Shown here: one piece after another, positions 7,827 to 15,703 of the stretch | How the letters are laid out: each line of letters opens with the position of its first letter | How positions within the stretch are numbered: the stretch's first letter is position 1 | Source of the DNA: Mesorhizobium escarrei | Lineage (GTDB): Bacteria; Pseudomonadota; Alphaproteobacteria; Rhizobiales; Rhizobiaceae | Length of the DNA stretch: 64,000 bases | Direction: 5' to 3' | Assembly (NCBI RefSeq): GCF_935825525.1 | Contig: NZ_CAKXZT010000138.1 | Span: forward strand, 1-64,000 | Program-made: the position numbers and the translations under genes | Notes under the pieces: generated by a model | Database searches by the model: none | What the model was told of the DNA's origin: nothing | Seen by the model: only the letters and a program-made list of their open reading frames with translations

Positions 7827-9607
7827 AACTCGTCATGCGTGCCTTGCTCGACGATGCGGCCGCTGTCGAGCACCACCAGGCGATCGAGTGCGGCGATGGT
7901 CGACAGCCGGTGCGCGATGGCGATGACCGTCTTGTTCTCCATCAGCCGCGCCAGATTTTCCTGGATGGCCGCCTCGATGTCGGAATCGAGCGCCGACGTC
8001 GCCTCGTCGAGTATCAGGATCGGCGCGTCCTTGAGGAAGACGCGGGCGATCGCCACGCGCTGGCGCTGGCCGCCCGACAGTTTCACGCCGCGCTCGCCGA
8101 CAAAGGCCTCATAGCCCTGGCGATCGCGATTGTCGCGCAAGTCGAGGATGAAGTCGTGCGCCTCGGCCTTCTTCGCGGCCGCGATCACCTCGGCGTCGGT
8201 TGCTTCCGGCATGCCGAGCTTGATGTTGTCGCGCAAGGAACGGTGGAAAAGCGCGGTATCCTGGCTGACGACGCCGATGTTGGCGCGCAGCGAATTCTGC
8301 GTCACCTTTGAGACGTCCTGGCCGTCGATGGTGATCTTGCCGCCCTCGAGGTCGTAGAGGCGCAGGATCAGATTGGCCAGCGTCGTCTTGCCGGCGCCGG
8401 ACGGCCCGACCAGTCCGACCTTCTCGCCCGGCCGCACGACAAGGTCGATGCCGTTGAGCACGCCGAACCCCTTGCCATAGTGGAACTCGACCTTCTTCAC
8501 GTCGATCCGGCCGCCGGTCACGACAAGCTCCCTGGCGTCGGGTGCGTCGGTCAGGCCGAGCGGCTGCGAGATCAGCGCCTTCGAGTTTTCCAGCACGCCG
8601 AGATTGCGCAGGATGCCGTTGAGCTGCATCATCAGCCGGACGAGCAGCATGTTGAGCCGCAGCACCAGTGACAATGTGAAGGCGACGGCGCCGACGGTGA
8701 TCGATCCTTCGACCCAGAGATAGACGGCAAAACAGGCGATCGCGGTGATCATGATCCCCGACAGCGTCGTCAGCGCCATGCGCACGCCGGTCAGCCTGCG
8801 GGTGAACGGGCGCAGCGCGTCGAGATAGATATCGAAACCGCTCCTGATGTAACGGTCGTCGCCGTCGGCGGAGAACAGCTTCAGCGTCTGCACGTTCGAG
8901 TAGGAATCGACGATGCGGCCGGTGATCATCGAACCGGCCTCTGCGGTTGCCTCGGCATGCTTGCGGATCGCCGGCAGATAGCTCTTGGCCAGCCAGCCGA
9001 AGGCGGTGATCCAGATCACCACCAGCACCGCCAGCCTGAGATCGAGGCCGGCGACCAGAACCAGCGTCGTCACCGTATAGACGACCATGAACCAGACGAC
9101 CTCGATGAAACTTTGCATCAAATCGCCGGTCGCTTGCCCGGCCTGCCAGACTTTTGTCGCGATGCGGCCGGCGAAATCGTTTTGGAAGAAGGCGTAGGAC
9201 TGGCGCGAGACATGGCGGTGCGCCTGCCAGCGCACCAGATTGTAGAAGCCGGGGGTGATCGTCTGCTCGTCGACCAGCGCCGCCAGGCCGACGACGATGG
9301 TGCGGGCGATCAGCACCACGGCGGCCATGAAGACAAGCTCGGGACCGGCGGCGGTCCACAGCGCGTCCCAGCTGCGCTCGCCGGGGAGTTGGTCGAGAAT
9401 GTCGACCAGCCTGCCGACGAAGTAGAACAGTCCGGCTTCGACCAGCGGTGCAATGCCGCCGATGACCAGCATGGCGAAGAAGGCGACCTTCGCCTGGCCG
9501 ACATAGTGCCAGAGGAAACCGCTGACGCTGACCGGTGGCCGAAGGCCCGCGGGCTCCCTGAACGGATAGACCCAGTTCTCGAACCAGCGATAGACGGCAA
9601 TCATCAT
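7724..9607 (-). CDS. ABC exporter half-transporter (permease fused to ATPase)
   Basis: A 627-residue type IV (MsbA-like) exporter subunit of the inner membrane. The N-terminal half holds six hydrophobic segments; the C-terminal half is a nucleotide-binding domain with Walker A (GLVGPSGAGKTTL), signature LSGGQRQRVAIAR, Walker B (ILILDEATSALD) and the switch His (IAIAHRLST). It lies directly downstream of a second half-transporter of the same type, so a heterodimer is likely; the substrate is not evident. An in-frame upstream extension to 9772 overlaps the previous gene and reads a tandem repeat (QNEGQQNDGPQNDG), so I place the start at the tandem ATGs at 9607/9604, giving MMIAVYRWFENWV, which resembles the N-terminus of its neighbour. 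Confidence 0.88.
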   Translation of the reverse strand: MMIAVYRWFENWVYPFREPAGLRPPVSVSGFLWHYVGQAKVAFFAMLVIGGIAPLVEAGLFYFVGRLVDILDQLPGERSWDALWTAAGPELVFMAAVVLIARTIVVGLAALVDEQTITPGFYNLVRWQAHRHVSRQSYAFFQNDFAGRIATKVWQAGQATGDLMQSFIEVVWFMVVYTVTTLVLVAGLDLRLAVLVVIWITAFGWLAKSYLPAIRKHAEATAEAGSMITGRIVDSYSNVQTLKLFSADGDDRYIRSGFDIYLDALRPFTRRLTGVRMALTTLSGIMITAIACFAVYLWVEGSITVGAVAFTLSLVLRLNMLLVRLMMQLNGILRNLGVLENSKALISQPLGLTDAPDARELVVTGGRIDVKKVEFHYGKGFGVLNGIDLVVRPGEKVGLVGPSGAGKTTLANLILRLYDLEGGKITIDGQDVSKVTQNSLRANIGVVSQDTALFHRSLRDNIKLGMPEATDAEVIAAAKKAEAHDFILDLRDNRDRQGYEAFVGERGVKLSGGQRQRVAIARVFLKDAPILILDEATSALDSDIEAAIQENLARLMENKTVIAIAHRLSTIAALDRLVVLDSGRIVEQGTHDELVALDGLYARLWKRQSGGFLFNEESVLEETRPAE

Positions 9608-9661
9608 TCTGGTGCCATCATTCTGCGGCCCATCATTCTGCTGCCCTTCATTCTGCGGCTT
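9602..9661. repeat. Four imperfect 14/15-bp tandem repeats at a start codon
   Basis: On the minus strand a unit close to CCGCAGAATGATGGG occurs about four times, each carrying an ATG; the last one holds the proposed start of the exporter gene. The last spacing is 14 rather than 15 bases, so upstream ATGs read a short frame that ends at TGATGA overlapping the main start. Confidence 0.8.
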
Positions 9662-11555
9662 GACCCCTAACGATGGCATCGTTGGCGGCCGCACCCTCGT
9701 CGAGCAGGAAGCCGCCCGACTGACGCTGCCAAAGCTGCGCATAGAGCCCGCCGCTGGCGACGAGTTCCTCATGCGAGCCTTCCTCGATGACGCGACCCTT
9801 GTCCATGACGACGAGCCGATCCATCGCCGCGATGGTCGAGAGCCGGTGCGCTATGGCGATGACGGTCTTGCCTCGCATGAGCTTGTAAAGGTTCTCCTGG
9901 ATCGCCGCCTCGGCCTCCGAATCCAGCGCAGACGTCGCCTCGTCGAGGATGAGGATCGGCGCGTCCTTCAGCATAACACGGGCAATCGCGATGCGTTGCC
10001 GCTGCCCGCCGGACAATTTGACGCCGCGATCGCCGACATGCGCATCGAAACCCGTGCGGCCACTGGCATCCGAAAGCTTTGATATGAAATCAAGCGCCTC
10101 AGCGCGGCTTGCTGCCTCGACCAGCATCTCGTTGCTGGCGTCCGGTCGGCCATATAGGATGTTCTCGCGCACTGAGCGATGCAGCAGCGAGGTGTCCTGC
10201 GTGACCATGGCGATCTGGGCGCGCAGCGAATCCTGCGTCACCGCCGCGATGTCCTGGCCGTCGATCAGGATCCGGCCAGCTTCAAGGTCGTAGAAGCGCA
10301 ACAGAAGGTTGACCAGCGTCGACTTGCCGGCGCCCGAGCGGCCGACGATGCCGACCTTTTCGCCCGGCTTCACCGTCAGCGACAGGCTTTCGATCATGCC
10401 TTTTTGCTTGCCGTAGTGGAAGCGGATGTCCTCGAAACGGATCTCGCCCTTGGTCACGACAATGTCCTTGGCGCCAGGCCTGTCTTCGACGACGCGCGGT
10501 AGCGAGATCGAGCTGATGCCGTCCTGCACCGTGCCGATATTCTCGAAGAGGGTGGACATCTCCCACATGATCCATTGCGACATGCCCCAGAGCCGAAGAA
10601 CGAGCCCTATGACCAGGGCGACGGCGCCGATCGTCACTACCTGGCCGAGCCACAGCCACAGCGAGATCGCAGTGACCGAAAACAACAGCAGTGAGTTCAG
10701 GACGTAGAGCAGGCCATAGAGCTGCGTCACCAGCCGCATCGACCGGTAGACCGTATCGAGAAAGCCGGCCATGCCTTCCCGGGCGAAGGACGCCTCGCGC
10801 CGCGCATGCGAGAACAGCTTGACCGTCTGGATGTTGGAGTAGCTGTCGACGACGCGGCCGGTCATGGTCGAGCGCGCGTTGGCCTGCTCCTCGCCGACCT
10901 TGCCCAATCGCGGGATGAAATAGCGCAGGAGCAAGACATAGCCGGCAAGCCAGACGGCAAGCGGTGCCGCCAGCCGCCAGTCGGCCGAGCCGACAATGAA
11001 CAGCATGCCGAGGAAATAGACCACGACATAATTGAGCACGTCGATGAGCTTGATGACGCATTCGCGCACGGCGAGCGCCGTCTGCATCAGCTTGGTCGCG
11101 ATGCGTCCGGCGAACTCGTCCTGGTAGAAGGCCATCGACTGCTTGAGCAAATAGCGATGCACCTGCCAGCGGATACGCATCGGATAGTTGCCCATCAGCG
11201 TCTGCTGGTTGAGGAGCGCATGGAACCAGACCGTCGCCGGCAGCGCGAACACCACGATGAAAGCCATGCCGGCGAGCTTCCAGCCCTCGGTCTGCAGGAA
11301 TGTCTCGCGATTCTGCGCCGACAGCCAGTCGACGATCCGGCCCATGAAGCCGAACATCCACACCTCGGCAAGGGCGATAGCCGTCACCAGCATCGCATCG
11401 ATCGCGATGTAGGGCCAGGCGCCGCGCGTATAGTGGACGCAGAAGGCGATCAGCGTCTTCGGCGGCTCGACCGGCTCCTCGACAGGGAACGGATCGAGCC
11501 TTGTTTCAAACCAGCGGAACATTGTCTTGGTACTCATGTGCTTGTTTTCGCTCAC
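9648..11555 (-). CDS. ABC exporter half-transporter (permease fused to ATPase)
   Basis: A 635-residue inner-membrane exporter subunit, paralogous to the next gene downstream. Residues about 40-330 contain the six-helix exporter domain; the nucleotide-binding domain has Walker A (GIVGRSGAGKSTL), signature LSGGQRQRIAIAR, Walker B (ILILDEATSALD) and His switch (IAIAHRLST). Both ATP sites look catalytically complete, so a homodimer is also possible. The GTG at 11555 overlaps the stop codon of the preceding small gene (GTGA), which suggests translational coupling; an ATG six codons later (MSTKTMFRWF) is an alternative start. Substrate unknown. Confidence 0.9.
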   Translation of the reverse strand: MSENKHMSTKTMFRWFETRLDPFPVEEPVEPPKTLIAFCVHYTRGAWPYIAIDAMLVTAIALAEVWMFGFMGRIVDWLSAQNRETFLQTEGWKLAGMAFIVVFALPATVWFHALLNQQTLMGNYPMRIRWQVHRYLLKQSMAFYQDEFAGRIATKLMQTALAVRECVIKLIDVLNYVVVYFLGMLFIVGSADWRLAAPLAVWLAGYVLLLRYFIPRLGKVGEEQANARSTMTGRVVDSYSNIQTVKLFSHARREASFAREGMAGFLDTVYRSMRLVTQLYGLLYVLNSLLLFSVTAISLWLWLGQVVTIGAVALVIGLVLRLWGMSQWIMWEMSTLFENIGTVQDGISSISLPRVVEDRPGAKDIVVTKGEIRFEDIRFHYGKQKGMIESLSLTVKPGEKVGIVGRSGAGKSTLVNLLLRFYDLEAGRILIDGQDIAAVTQDSLRAQIAMVTQDTSLLHRSVRENILYGRPDASNEMLVEAASRAEALDFISKLSDASGRTGFDAHVGDRGVKLSGGQRQRIAIARVMLKDAPILILDEATSALDSEAEAAIQENLYKLMRGKTVIAIAHRLSTIAAMDRLVVMDKGRVIEEGSHEELVASGGLYAQLWQRQSGGFLLDEGAAANDAIVRGQAAE

Positions 11556-11977
11556 GCGGCGCGAGAACGCTTAGCGTCCTGGGAGCGCATGGCGTCATGG
11601 GATCGCGTGGCGGCAAGGACCGGCGTCCCGGAATCACCCGGGCCGCCGATCCTGCTCCGCGCAATATAGGATGTCGCGGGCTTTTCGCCGACAGGCTCGT
11701 TTGATGATCCTGACAGCGCTGTCTCGACGACCCGGAGTTTCGCGCCGGTTTTTGCGCCAGGGCGGATCAGCCTGATGATCCGGCGCACCAGCGACGGGCG
11801 GCTGCGGTCGGGAACCGCGCGCGAGAAATCCACGTCCGGCAGCATGCCGCGATGCGGGCGCCGGCGGGTTTCGGCGTGAACCGCCGACGAGTAGGTTTCG
11901 CCGACCAGAAGCGCCCATGTCGCCATCCTGCGCTCGTGCAGGTTTCTCGAGCCGGGAATCTTGCAGGGATCGAACAT
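11552..11977 (-). CDS. Small hypothetical protein coupled to ABC exporters
   Basis: A 141-residue basic protein of unknown function. The ATG at 11977 (MFDPCKIPGSRN) is preceded at proper spacing by GGAGGA, a strong ribosome binding site; an ATG five codons earlier overlaps that site and is unlikely. The N-terminal 70 residues (MATWALLVGETYSSAVHAET, then DFSRAVPDRSRPSLVRRIIRLIRPG) look protein-like, while the tail is low complexity and partly made by an 18-bp tandem duplication. Its stop overlaps the start of the exporter gene by four bases, supporting it as the first gene of the exporter operon. Confidence 0.55.
   Translation of the reverse strand: MFDPCKIPGSRNLHERRMATWALLVGETYSSAVHAETRRRPHRGMLPDVDFSRAVPDRSRPSLVRRIIRLIRPGAKTGAKLRVVETALSGSSNEPVGEKPATSYIARSRIGGPGDSGTPVLAATRSHDAMRSQDAKRSRAA
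11574..11609. repeat. Imperfect 18-bp tandem duplication
   Basis: Two adjacent 18-base units (gcgtcctgggagcgcatg and gcgtcatgggatcgcgtg) differ at three positions. They lie at the 3' end of the small coupled gene and encode its repetitive tail. Confidence 0.75.
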
Positions 11978-12407
11978 CGGTCCGTCCTCCATGTGAAAAT
12001 AGGGAAAAAGTCCGGCCGGTTCGCGGGCGAATGGCGGGCGAAAGGCGGGGCCAGCGAAGGCAGGGATTGAATAGAGGCGTGTTCAGGTGGGGCGTTCAGC
12101 CCCTTCGACAGCTTGAAAAACATCGCAGGATTCCTTCGAAGACCGAAAAAAAGTTTCGGCGGGAGTCGGTGCGATCGAAGTCTAAAGCGTCAGGATAATC
12201 GTCGTACCGAAACCGCCGGCAGGCTGGTAAGCCCACATGAGGGGCGCTGGATGTGCATGATCATCATGAATTACCCCTCCATCGGTTCGGGTTGACAATG
12301 CCCGGCGTATAACCGACTTCGCAGAAAATGACCACCCGCCAGTCCAGCAATTTCCAAAACCGCGCGACCCCTGTGGCCGATCTGCCACGGATCAAAATGG
12401 CGTGGAA
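11978..12407. other. Divergent intergenic region before trmL
   Basis: About 430 bases between two divergently transcribed units. It should carry the promoters for the exporter operon (leftwards) and trmL (rightwards). Frames on either strand are short and lack ribosome binding sites. I found no clear repeat or RNA structure. Confidence 0.5.
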
Positions 12408-12866
12408 ATGAACAACCGTCTCCGCATCGCGCTCTACCAGCCGGATATCGCCGGCAACACCGGGACAATCCTGCGCTTCGCGGCTTGCCTCGGTCTCGGC
12501 GTCGACATCATCGAGCCGGCCGGCTTCCCGCTCTCCGACCGGGCGCTGAAACGGGCCGGCATGGACTATCTCGAAATGGCGGCGCTGACCCGGCATGTCG
12601 ACTGGCACGCCTTCGAGAACTGGCGCAGAGGCGAAGCGCGGCGGCTGGTGCTGCTGTCGACCAGAGCCGCGACCGCCTACACCGATTTCGCCTTCACCGA
12701 CGCCGACATTCTTTTGTTCGGCCGTGAATCCGCAGGCGTGCCGGATCCTGTCCACGAGGCGGCGGATGCGCGACTGGTCATCCCGATGCAGCCGGGCGCG
12801 CGCAGCATCAACGTCGCGCTTTCCGTCGCCATGGTGGCCGGCGAGGCGATCCGGCAGCTCGCATAG
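12408..12866 (+). CDS. trmL: tRNA (cytidine(34)-2'-O)-methyltransferase
   Basis: A 152-residue SPOUT-class enzyme that 2'-O-methylates the wobble nucleotide of tRNA-Leu species using S-adenosylmethionine, acting as a cytoplasmic dimer. Diagnostic segments are LYQPDIAGNTGTILRFAACLG near the N-terminus, LLFGRESAGVP in the middle and the C-terminal trefoil-knot motif VIPMQPGARSINVALSVAMVAGEA. Length matches the family. A GTG two codons upstream at 12402 is an alternative start; the ATG at 12408 gives the usual N-terminus. It stands alone, with soxR downstream after 170 bases. Confidence 0.93.
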   Translation: MNNRLRIALYQPDIAGNTGTILRFAACLGLGVDIIEPAGFPLSDRALKRAGMDYLEMAALTRHVDWHAFENWRRGEARRLVLLSTRAATAYTDFAFTDADILLFGRESAGVPDPVHEAADARLVIPMQPGARSINVALSVAMVAGEAIRQLA

Positions 12867-13000
12867 GATTTGCAGACCCTCAGTGGGGGCAGCGATTATA
12901 GCCGCTTTCTGGCCGACGACTGCACCGTCTCTCGTCATTCTCACCCAGGCGCACATCGCCTTCTCCTGCGGTTTGCATATCACAGGTTTCTTCGTTACAA

Positions 13001-13018
13001 GCTCAACTTAACTTGAGG
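13001..13018. promoter_or_regulatory. SoxR-binding site (SoxR box)
   Basis: The sequence gctcaacttaacttgagg matches the 18-bp dyad of the enterobacterial soxS promoter (known from SoxR work) at 16 of 18 positions. It ends 17 bases before the soxR start codon, and no divergent gene uses it, so soxR itself is the evident target. Confidence 0.8.
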
Positions 13019-13035
13019 TCAAGCGGAAAATTCGA

Positions 13036-13482
13036 ATGGCTGCGGCAACGGAATTGACAGTCGGCCAGGTGGCGACGCGCAGCGGGGTGGCGGTGTCGGC
13101 GCTGCATTTCTATGAGGCGCGCGGACTGATCCGCAGCCACCGCACATCAGGCAACCAGCGGCGCTACGGCCGCGACGTGCTGCGGCGGGTGGCGATCATC
13201 AAGGTGGCACAGGAGGTCGGCATCTCGCTGGCCGAGATCGGCGAGGCATTGGCATCCCTGCCTGAAGGCCGCACCCCGACGCGCGAGGATTGGAATTTGC
13301 TTTCAACCGCCTGGCGTGACCAACTCGACCAGAAGATTGCCCAGCTGAAAAAGCTGCGCGACGGGTTGACCGACTGCATCGGCTGCGGCTGCATGTCGAT
13401 CGACAGATGCCCGTTGCGAAACAAGGAAGACCGGCTGAGCGCCCAAGGCCCGGGCGCAAGGCGGTTGTTGGTCACTCGCTAA
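13036..13482 (+). CDS. soxR: Redox-sensitive transcriptional activator SoxR
   Basis: A 148-residue MerR-family regulator. The N-terminal winged helix-turn-helix (LTVGQVATRSGVAVSALHFYEARGLI) binds DNA and a dimerisation helix follows. The cysteines at 114, 117, 119 and 125 (CIGCGCMSIDRC) form the CX2CXCX5C ligand set for a [2Fe-2S] cluster sensing superoxide or redox-cycling compounds. A SoxR box lies just upstream, suggesting autoregulation. No soxS gene is adjacent, in line with the family outside enterics, where SoxR controls efflux or oxidoreductase genes directly. Its stop codon overlaps the stop of the convergent gene by four bases. Confidence 0.95.
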   Translation: MAAATELTVGQVATRSGVAVSALHFYEARGLIRSHRTSGNQRRYGRDVLRRVAIIKVAQEVGISLAEIGEALASLPEGRTPTREDWNLLSTAWRDQLDQKIAQLKKLRDGLTDCIGCGCMSIDRCPLRNKEDRLSAQGPGARRLLVTR

Positions 13483-13736
13483 TCCGCCGCGGGCAATCGC
13501 CTGATGGTGAATTCGATGACGTCGCCCGGCCGCTCGAACCAGCTTTCGATCTCGGTCCAGTACGCCTGCTTGGGAAAACGCTCGAACCATTCCTTCGCCT
13601 TGAGCCGCGCATCGGAGCGCGGCAGGACGAAGGTCTCGCGCAGGAACCCGTCGCGCGGCATGCGCTCGCGCTCGGCACGCGAACGGTCGAGCCTCTTCTT
13701 CAGGCCATCCAGCGGCGGTCTTGCCGGGGTGCGCAC
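13479..13736 (-). CDS. Conserved small hypothetical protein
   Basis: An 85-residue soluble protein, convergent with soxR and divergent from hemF. The C-terminal 60 residues (MPRDGFLRETFVLPRSDARL, KAKEWFERFPKQAYWTEIESW, IEFTIRRLP) look like a conserved rhizobial family I have seen beside hemF, function unknown. The start is uncertain: GTG at 13736, or ATG at 13661 giving 60 residues. The longer frame to 13991 runs antisense into hemF and its extra part is low complexity, so I reject it. Confidence 0.65.
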   Translation of the reverse strand: MRTPARPPLDGLKKRLDRSRAERERMPRDGFLRETFVLPRSDARLKAKEWFERFPKQAYWTEIESWFERPGDVIEFTIRRLPAAD

Positions 13737-13843
13737 GAAAGAACTCCATTCACACTTGACCCTTGCACCTAAGAGATTAGGGATCGCTGCCGGAAAAGAC
13801 GAGTCATTTGTCGGGGTGCGCGCCCCACAACCGGAGACAGCAT

Positions 13844-14758
13844 TTGGAACGACCCGAAATACCGGCGGGGCTGCCGGCCGACATCGAGCAGAAGAAGATG
13901 AAGGCGCGGCTGTGGTTCGAGACGTTGCGCGAGCGCATCTGTGCCGCCTTCGAGCAGATCGAGCTGGACCTGCAGGGGCCGCAGGCTTCATGGTCGCCCG
14001 GCCGCTTCGAAAAGACGCCGTGGGAGCGCGACGCCGGCAAGGGCGGCGGCGGCACCATGTCGATGATGCGTGGCCGCGTCTTCGAAAAGGTCGGCGTCCA
14101 CACCTCGACGGTCCATGGCGAGTTCTCGCCGGAGTTCAGGAAGCAGATGCCGGGCGCCGAGGAAGACCCGCGCTTCTGGGCAAGCGGCATTTCGCTGATC
14201 GCCCATCCGTGGAACCCCAACGTGCCGGCCGTGCACATGAACACGCGCATGGTCGTCACCTCGCGCCAGTGGTTCGGCGGCGGCGCCGACCTGACGCCGG
14301 TGCTCGACCGTCGCCGCACCCAGGAGGACCCGGACACGGTCGCCTTCCACCGCGCCATGCAATTCGCCTGCAATAAGCACGCTGGCGTCGCCGACTATGC
14401 GAAATTCAAGGCCTGGTGCGACGAGTATTTCTATCTGCCGCACCGCAATGAACCGCGCGGCACCGGCGGCATCTTCTTCGACTGGCTGCATTCGGACGAG
14501 GACAGAGGCGGCTGGAACGCCGATTTCAACTTCGTCCAGGATGTCGGGCGATCTTTTCTCGTCGTCTACGGGCATCTGGCGCGGGCCAATTTCAACGACA
14601 ACTGGACCGACGGCGACCGCGAAGAACAGCTCATTCGCCGCGGCCGCTATGTCGAATTCAACTTGCTTCACGATCGCGGCACCATCTTCGGGCTGAAGAC
14701 CGGCGGCAACGTTGCCGCGATCCTGTCCAGCCTACCGCCAGAGGTGAAATGGCCGTAA
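13844..14758 (+). CDS. hemF: Oxygen-dependent coproporphyrinogen III oxidase
   Basis: A 304-residue enzyme of haem biosynthesis that oxidatively decarboxylates coproporphyrinogen III to protoporphyrinogen IX using O2, working as a cytoplasmic dimer. Signature segments are GKGGGGTMSMMRGRVFEKVG, the ISLIAHPWNPNVPAVHMNTR block, WFGGGADLTPV, NEPRGTGGIFFDWL and YVEFNLLHDRGTIFGL. The start is inferred as TTG at 13844 (LERPEIPAGLPADIEQKK), eight bases after GGAGAC; the ATG at 13808 would add residues unlike the family. No regulatory site is evident upstream. Confidence 0.94.
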   Translation: MERPEIPAGLPADIEQKKMKARLWFETLRERICAAFEQIELDLQGPQASWSPGRFEKTPWERDAGKGGGGTMSMMRGRVFEKVGVHTSTVHGEFSPEFRKQMPGAEEDPRFWASGISLIAHPWNPNVPAVHMNTRMVVTSRQWFGGGADLTPVLDRRRTQEDPDTVAFHRAMQFACNKHAGVADYAKFKAWCDEYFYLPHRNEPRGTGGIFFDWLHSDEDRGGWNADFNFVQDVGRSFLVVYGHLARANFNDNWTDGDREEQLIRRGRYVEFNLLHDRGTIFGLKTGGNVAAILSSLPPEVKWP

Positions 14759-15005
14759 AATCTCGGTGAGTCGGACGTGAGCCGCAATCAGGTCCAATTC
14801 GCAGGATTTTGGCGGCGAATGTGGCGCGCAGAATATCTTTTTCGTCTAATATCCACTTGAAAAAACAGGACTATTTTTCGTTCCGGGCCGGGAAACGCCG
14901 GCGGTTCTCGCCTCCCTGGAACCGCGACCCGACGCGACCGGACGGCCCATGATTGAGTGGGGCACCTTCCCAAGATTGTGCCCTCATTTTCCAGGAGAGC
15001 ATGCC

Positions 15006-15266
15006 ATGCGCAAGCTTATTATGTCGTTTGCGGCTGCTGCCGTTCTTGCCTCTGGTGGCGCTGCCTTCGCAGCGGTCAAGCACACCACGGGCACGGTCAA
15101 GACCTACGATGGAACGGCGATGAGCCTTGTTCTGGATAACGGATCTACCTTTACGCTGCCCAAGGCCTTCAAGAATCCTGGCCTGAAGGCCGGCGAAAAG
15201 GTCCGCGTTTCGTGGGACATGAGCGGCAAGCACAAAATTGCCGAGGCAGTCAGGATCGTCAAGTGA
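15006..15266 (+). CDS. DUF1344 family exported protein
   Basis: An 86-residue protein with a Sec signal peptide (MRKLIMSFAAAAVLASGGAAFA, predicted cleavage near residue 22) and a short mature domain with KHTTGTVKTYD, SLVLDNGSTFTLP and GEKVRVSWD, a small beta-barrel-like pattern matching DUF1344. Function is unknown; it is presumably periplasmic. The ATG at 15006 has AGGAGA 11 bases upstream. A strong intrinsic terminator follows, so it is monocistronic. Confidence 0.82.
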   Translation: MRKLIMSFAAAAVLASGGAAFAAVKHTTGTVKTYDGTAMSLVLDNGSTFTLPKAFKNPGLKAGEKVRVSWDMSGKHKIAEAVRIVK

Positions 15267-15319
15267 TCGGCTGCCCGCTGGAGCAAGACGAGGTCTTGCC
15301 TCCGGGGTAGCGTCAAGAG

Positions 15320-15346
15320 GGCGGAGCAGCGATGCTCCGCCTTTTT
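15320..15346 (+). terminator. Rho-independent terminator
   Basis: A perfect 9-bp stem (ggcggagca / tgctccgcc) with a gcga loop is followed by five T. It ends the DUF1344 transcript. Confidence 0.88.
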
Positions 15347-15400
15347 CGGTCCGTGCGGCAACCAAAAACCATCCGATCGTGTTATGCTGGTTCGGCCAGC

Positions 15401-15443
15401 GCATGACCCGAAAACCGAACCGGTTTCCGACAGAGATCATGCG
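15401..15443. repeat. Rhizobial palindromic intergenic repeat (gcatga...tcatgc)
   Basis: A 43-bp unit bounded by gcatga and tcatgc, with an inner imperfect hairpin (gaaaaccg aac cggtttcc). I recognise this as a very common intergenic element of Mesorhizobium-type genomes, from memory. It lies upstream of the DUF1059 gene. Confidence 0.65.
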
Positions 15444-15513
15444 TCGATCAAAGGTGCTGGGAGCTCCGTGTCAGAGCAGATGCGGCGCCCGAGGAGGAAA
15501 AGGGAGAAATCCG

Positions 15514-15699
15514 ATGAAGGAATTCCACTGCGGCTCGCTCGTTCCGGGTTGTGACTGGCATACGCGCGCCGACGAGGAAGCCGAGATCATGCGGCGCGCC
15601 GTCGAGCATATGCGTGAGACGCATGGCGAGACGATCATTCGCGAGACGATGATCGAAGCGATCCGTTCGCGCATCGAAAAGGCTCGCGACGCGGCCTGA
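15514..15699 (+). CDS. DUF1059 domain small protein
   Basis: A 61-residue cytoplasmic protein with the DUF1059 pattern: MKEFHCGSLVPGCDWHTRAD at the N-terminus, with two cysteines and a His, then an EEIMRRAVEHMRETHGE-like helix. The Cys/His spacing (C6, C13, H16, H32) could bind a metal, as a small zinc-ribbon-like fold; this is inference. GGAGAA lies six bases upstream of the ATG. Convergent with cca, whose stop is five bases away. Confidence 0.8.
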   Translation: MKEFHCGSLVPGCDWHTRADEEAEIMRRAVEHMRETHGETIIRETMIEAIRSRIEKARDAA

Positions 15700-15703
15700 T
15701 TGC

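Noticed and set aside
9608..9772. Longer N-terminus for the second ABC exporter
   Set aside because: It overlaps the 3' end of the upstream exporter gene and translates a tandem repeat; the family N-terminus begins at the tandem ATGs.
12295..12316. ttgaca plus tataac as a trmL promoter
   Set aside because: The two hexamers are only 10 bases apart, not near 17, so they cannot serve as a -35/-10 pair.
13737..13991. N-terminal extension of the small gene opposite soxR
   Set aside because: It would run antisense into hemF and adds Pro/Ser/Arg-rich residues unlike the conserved part.
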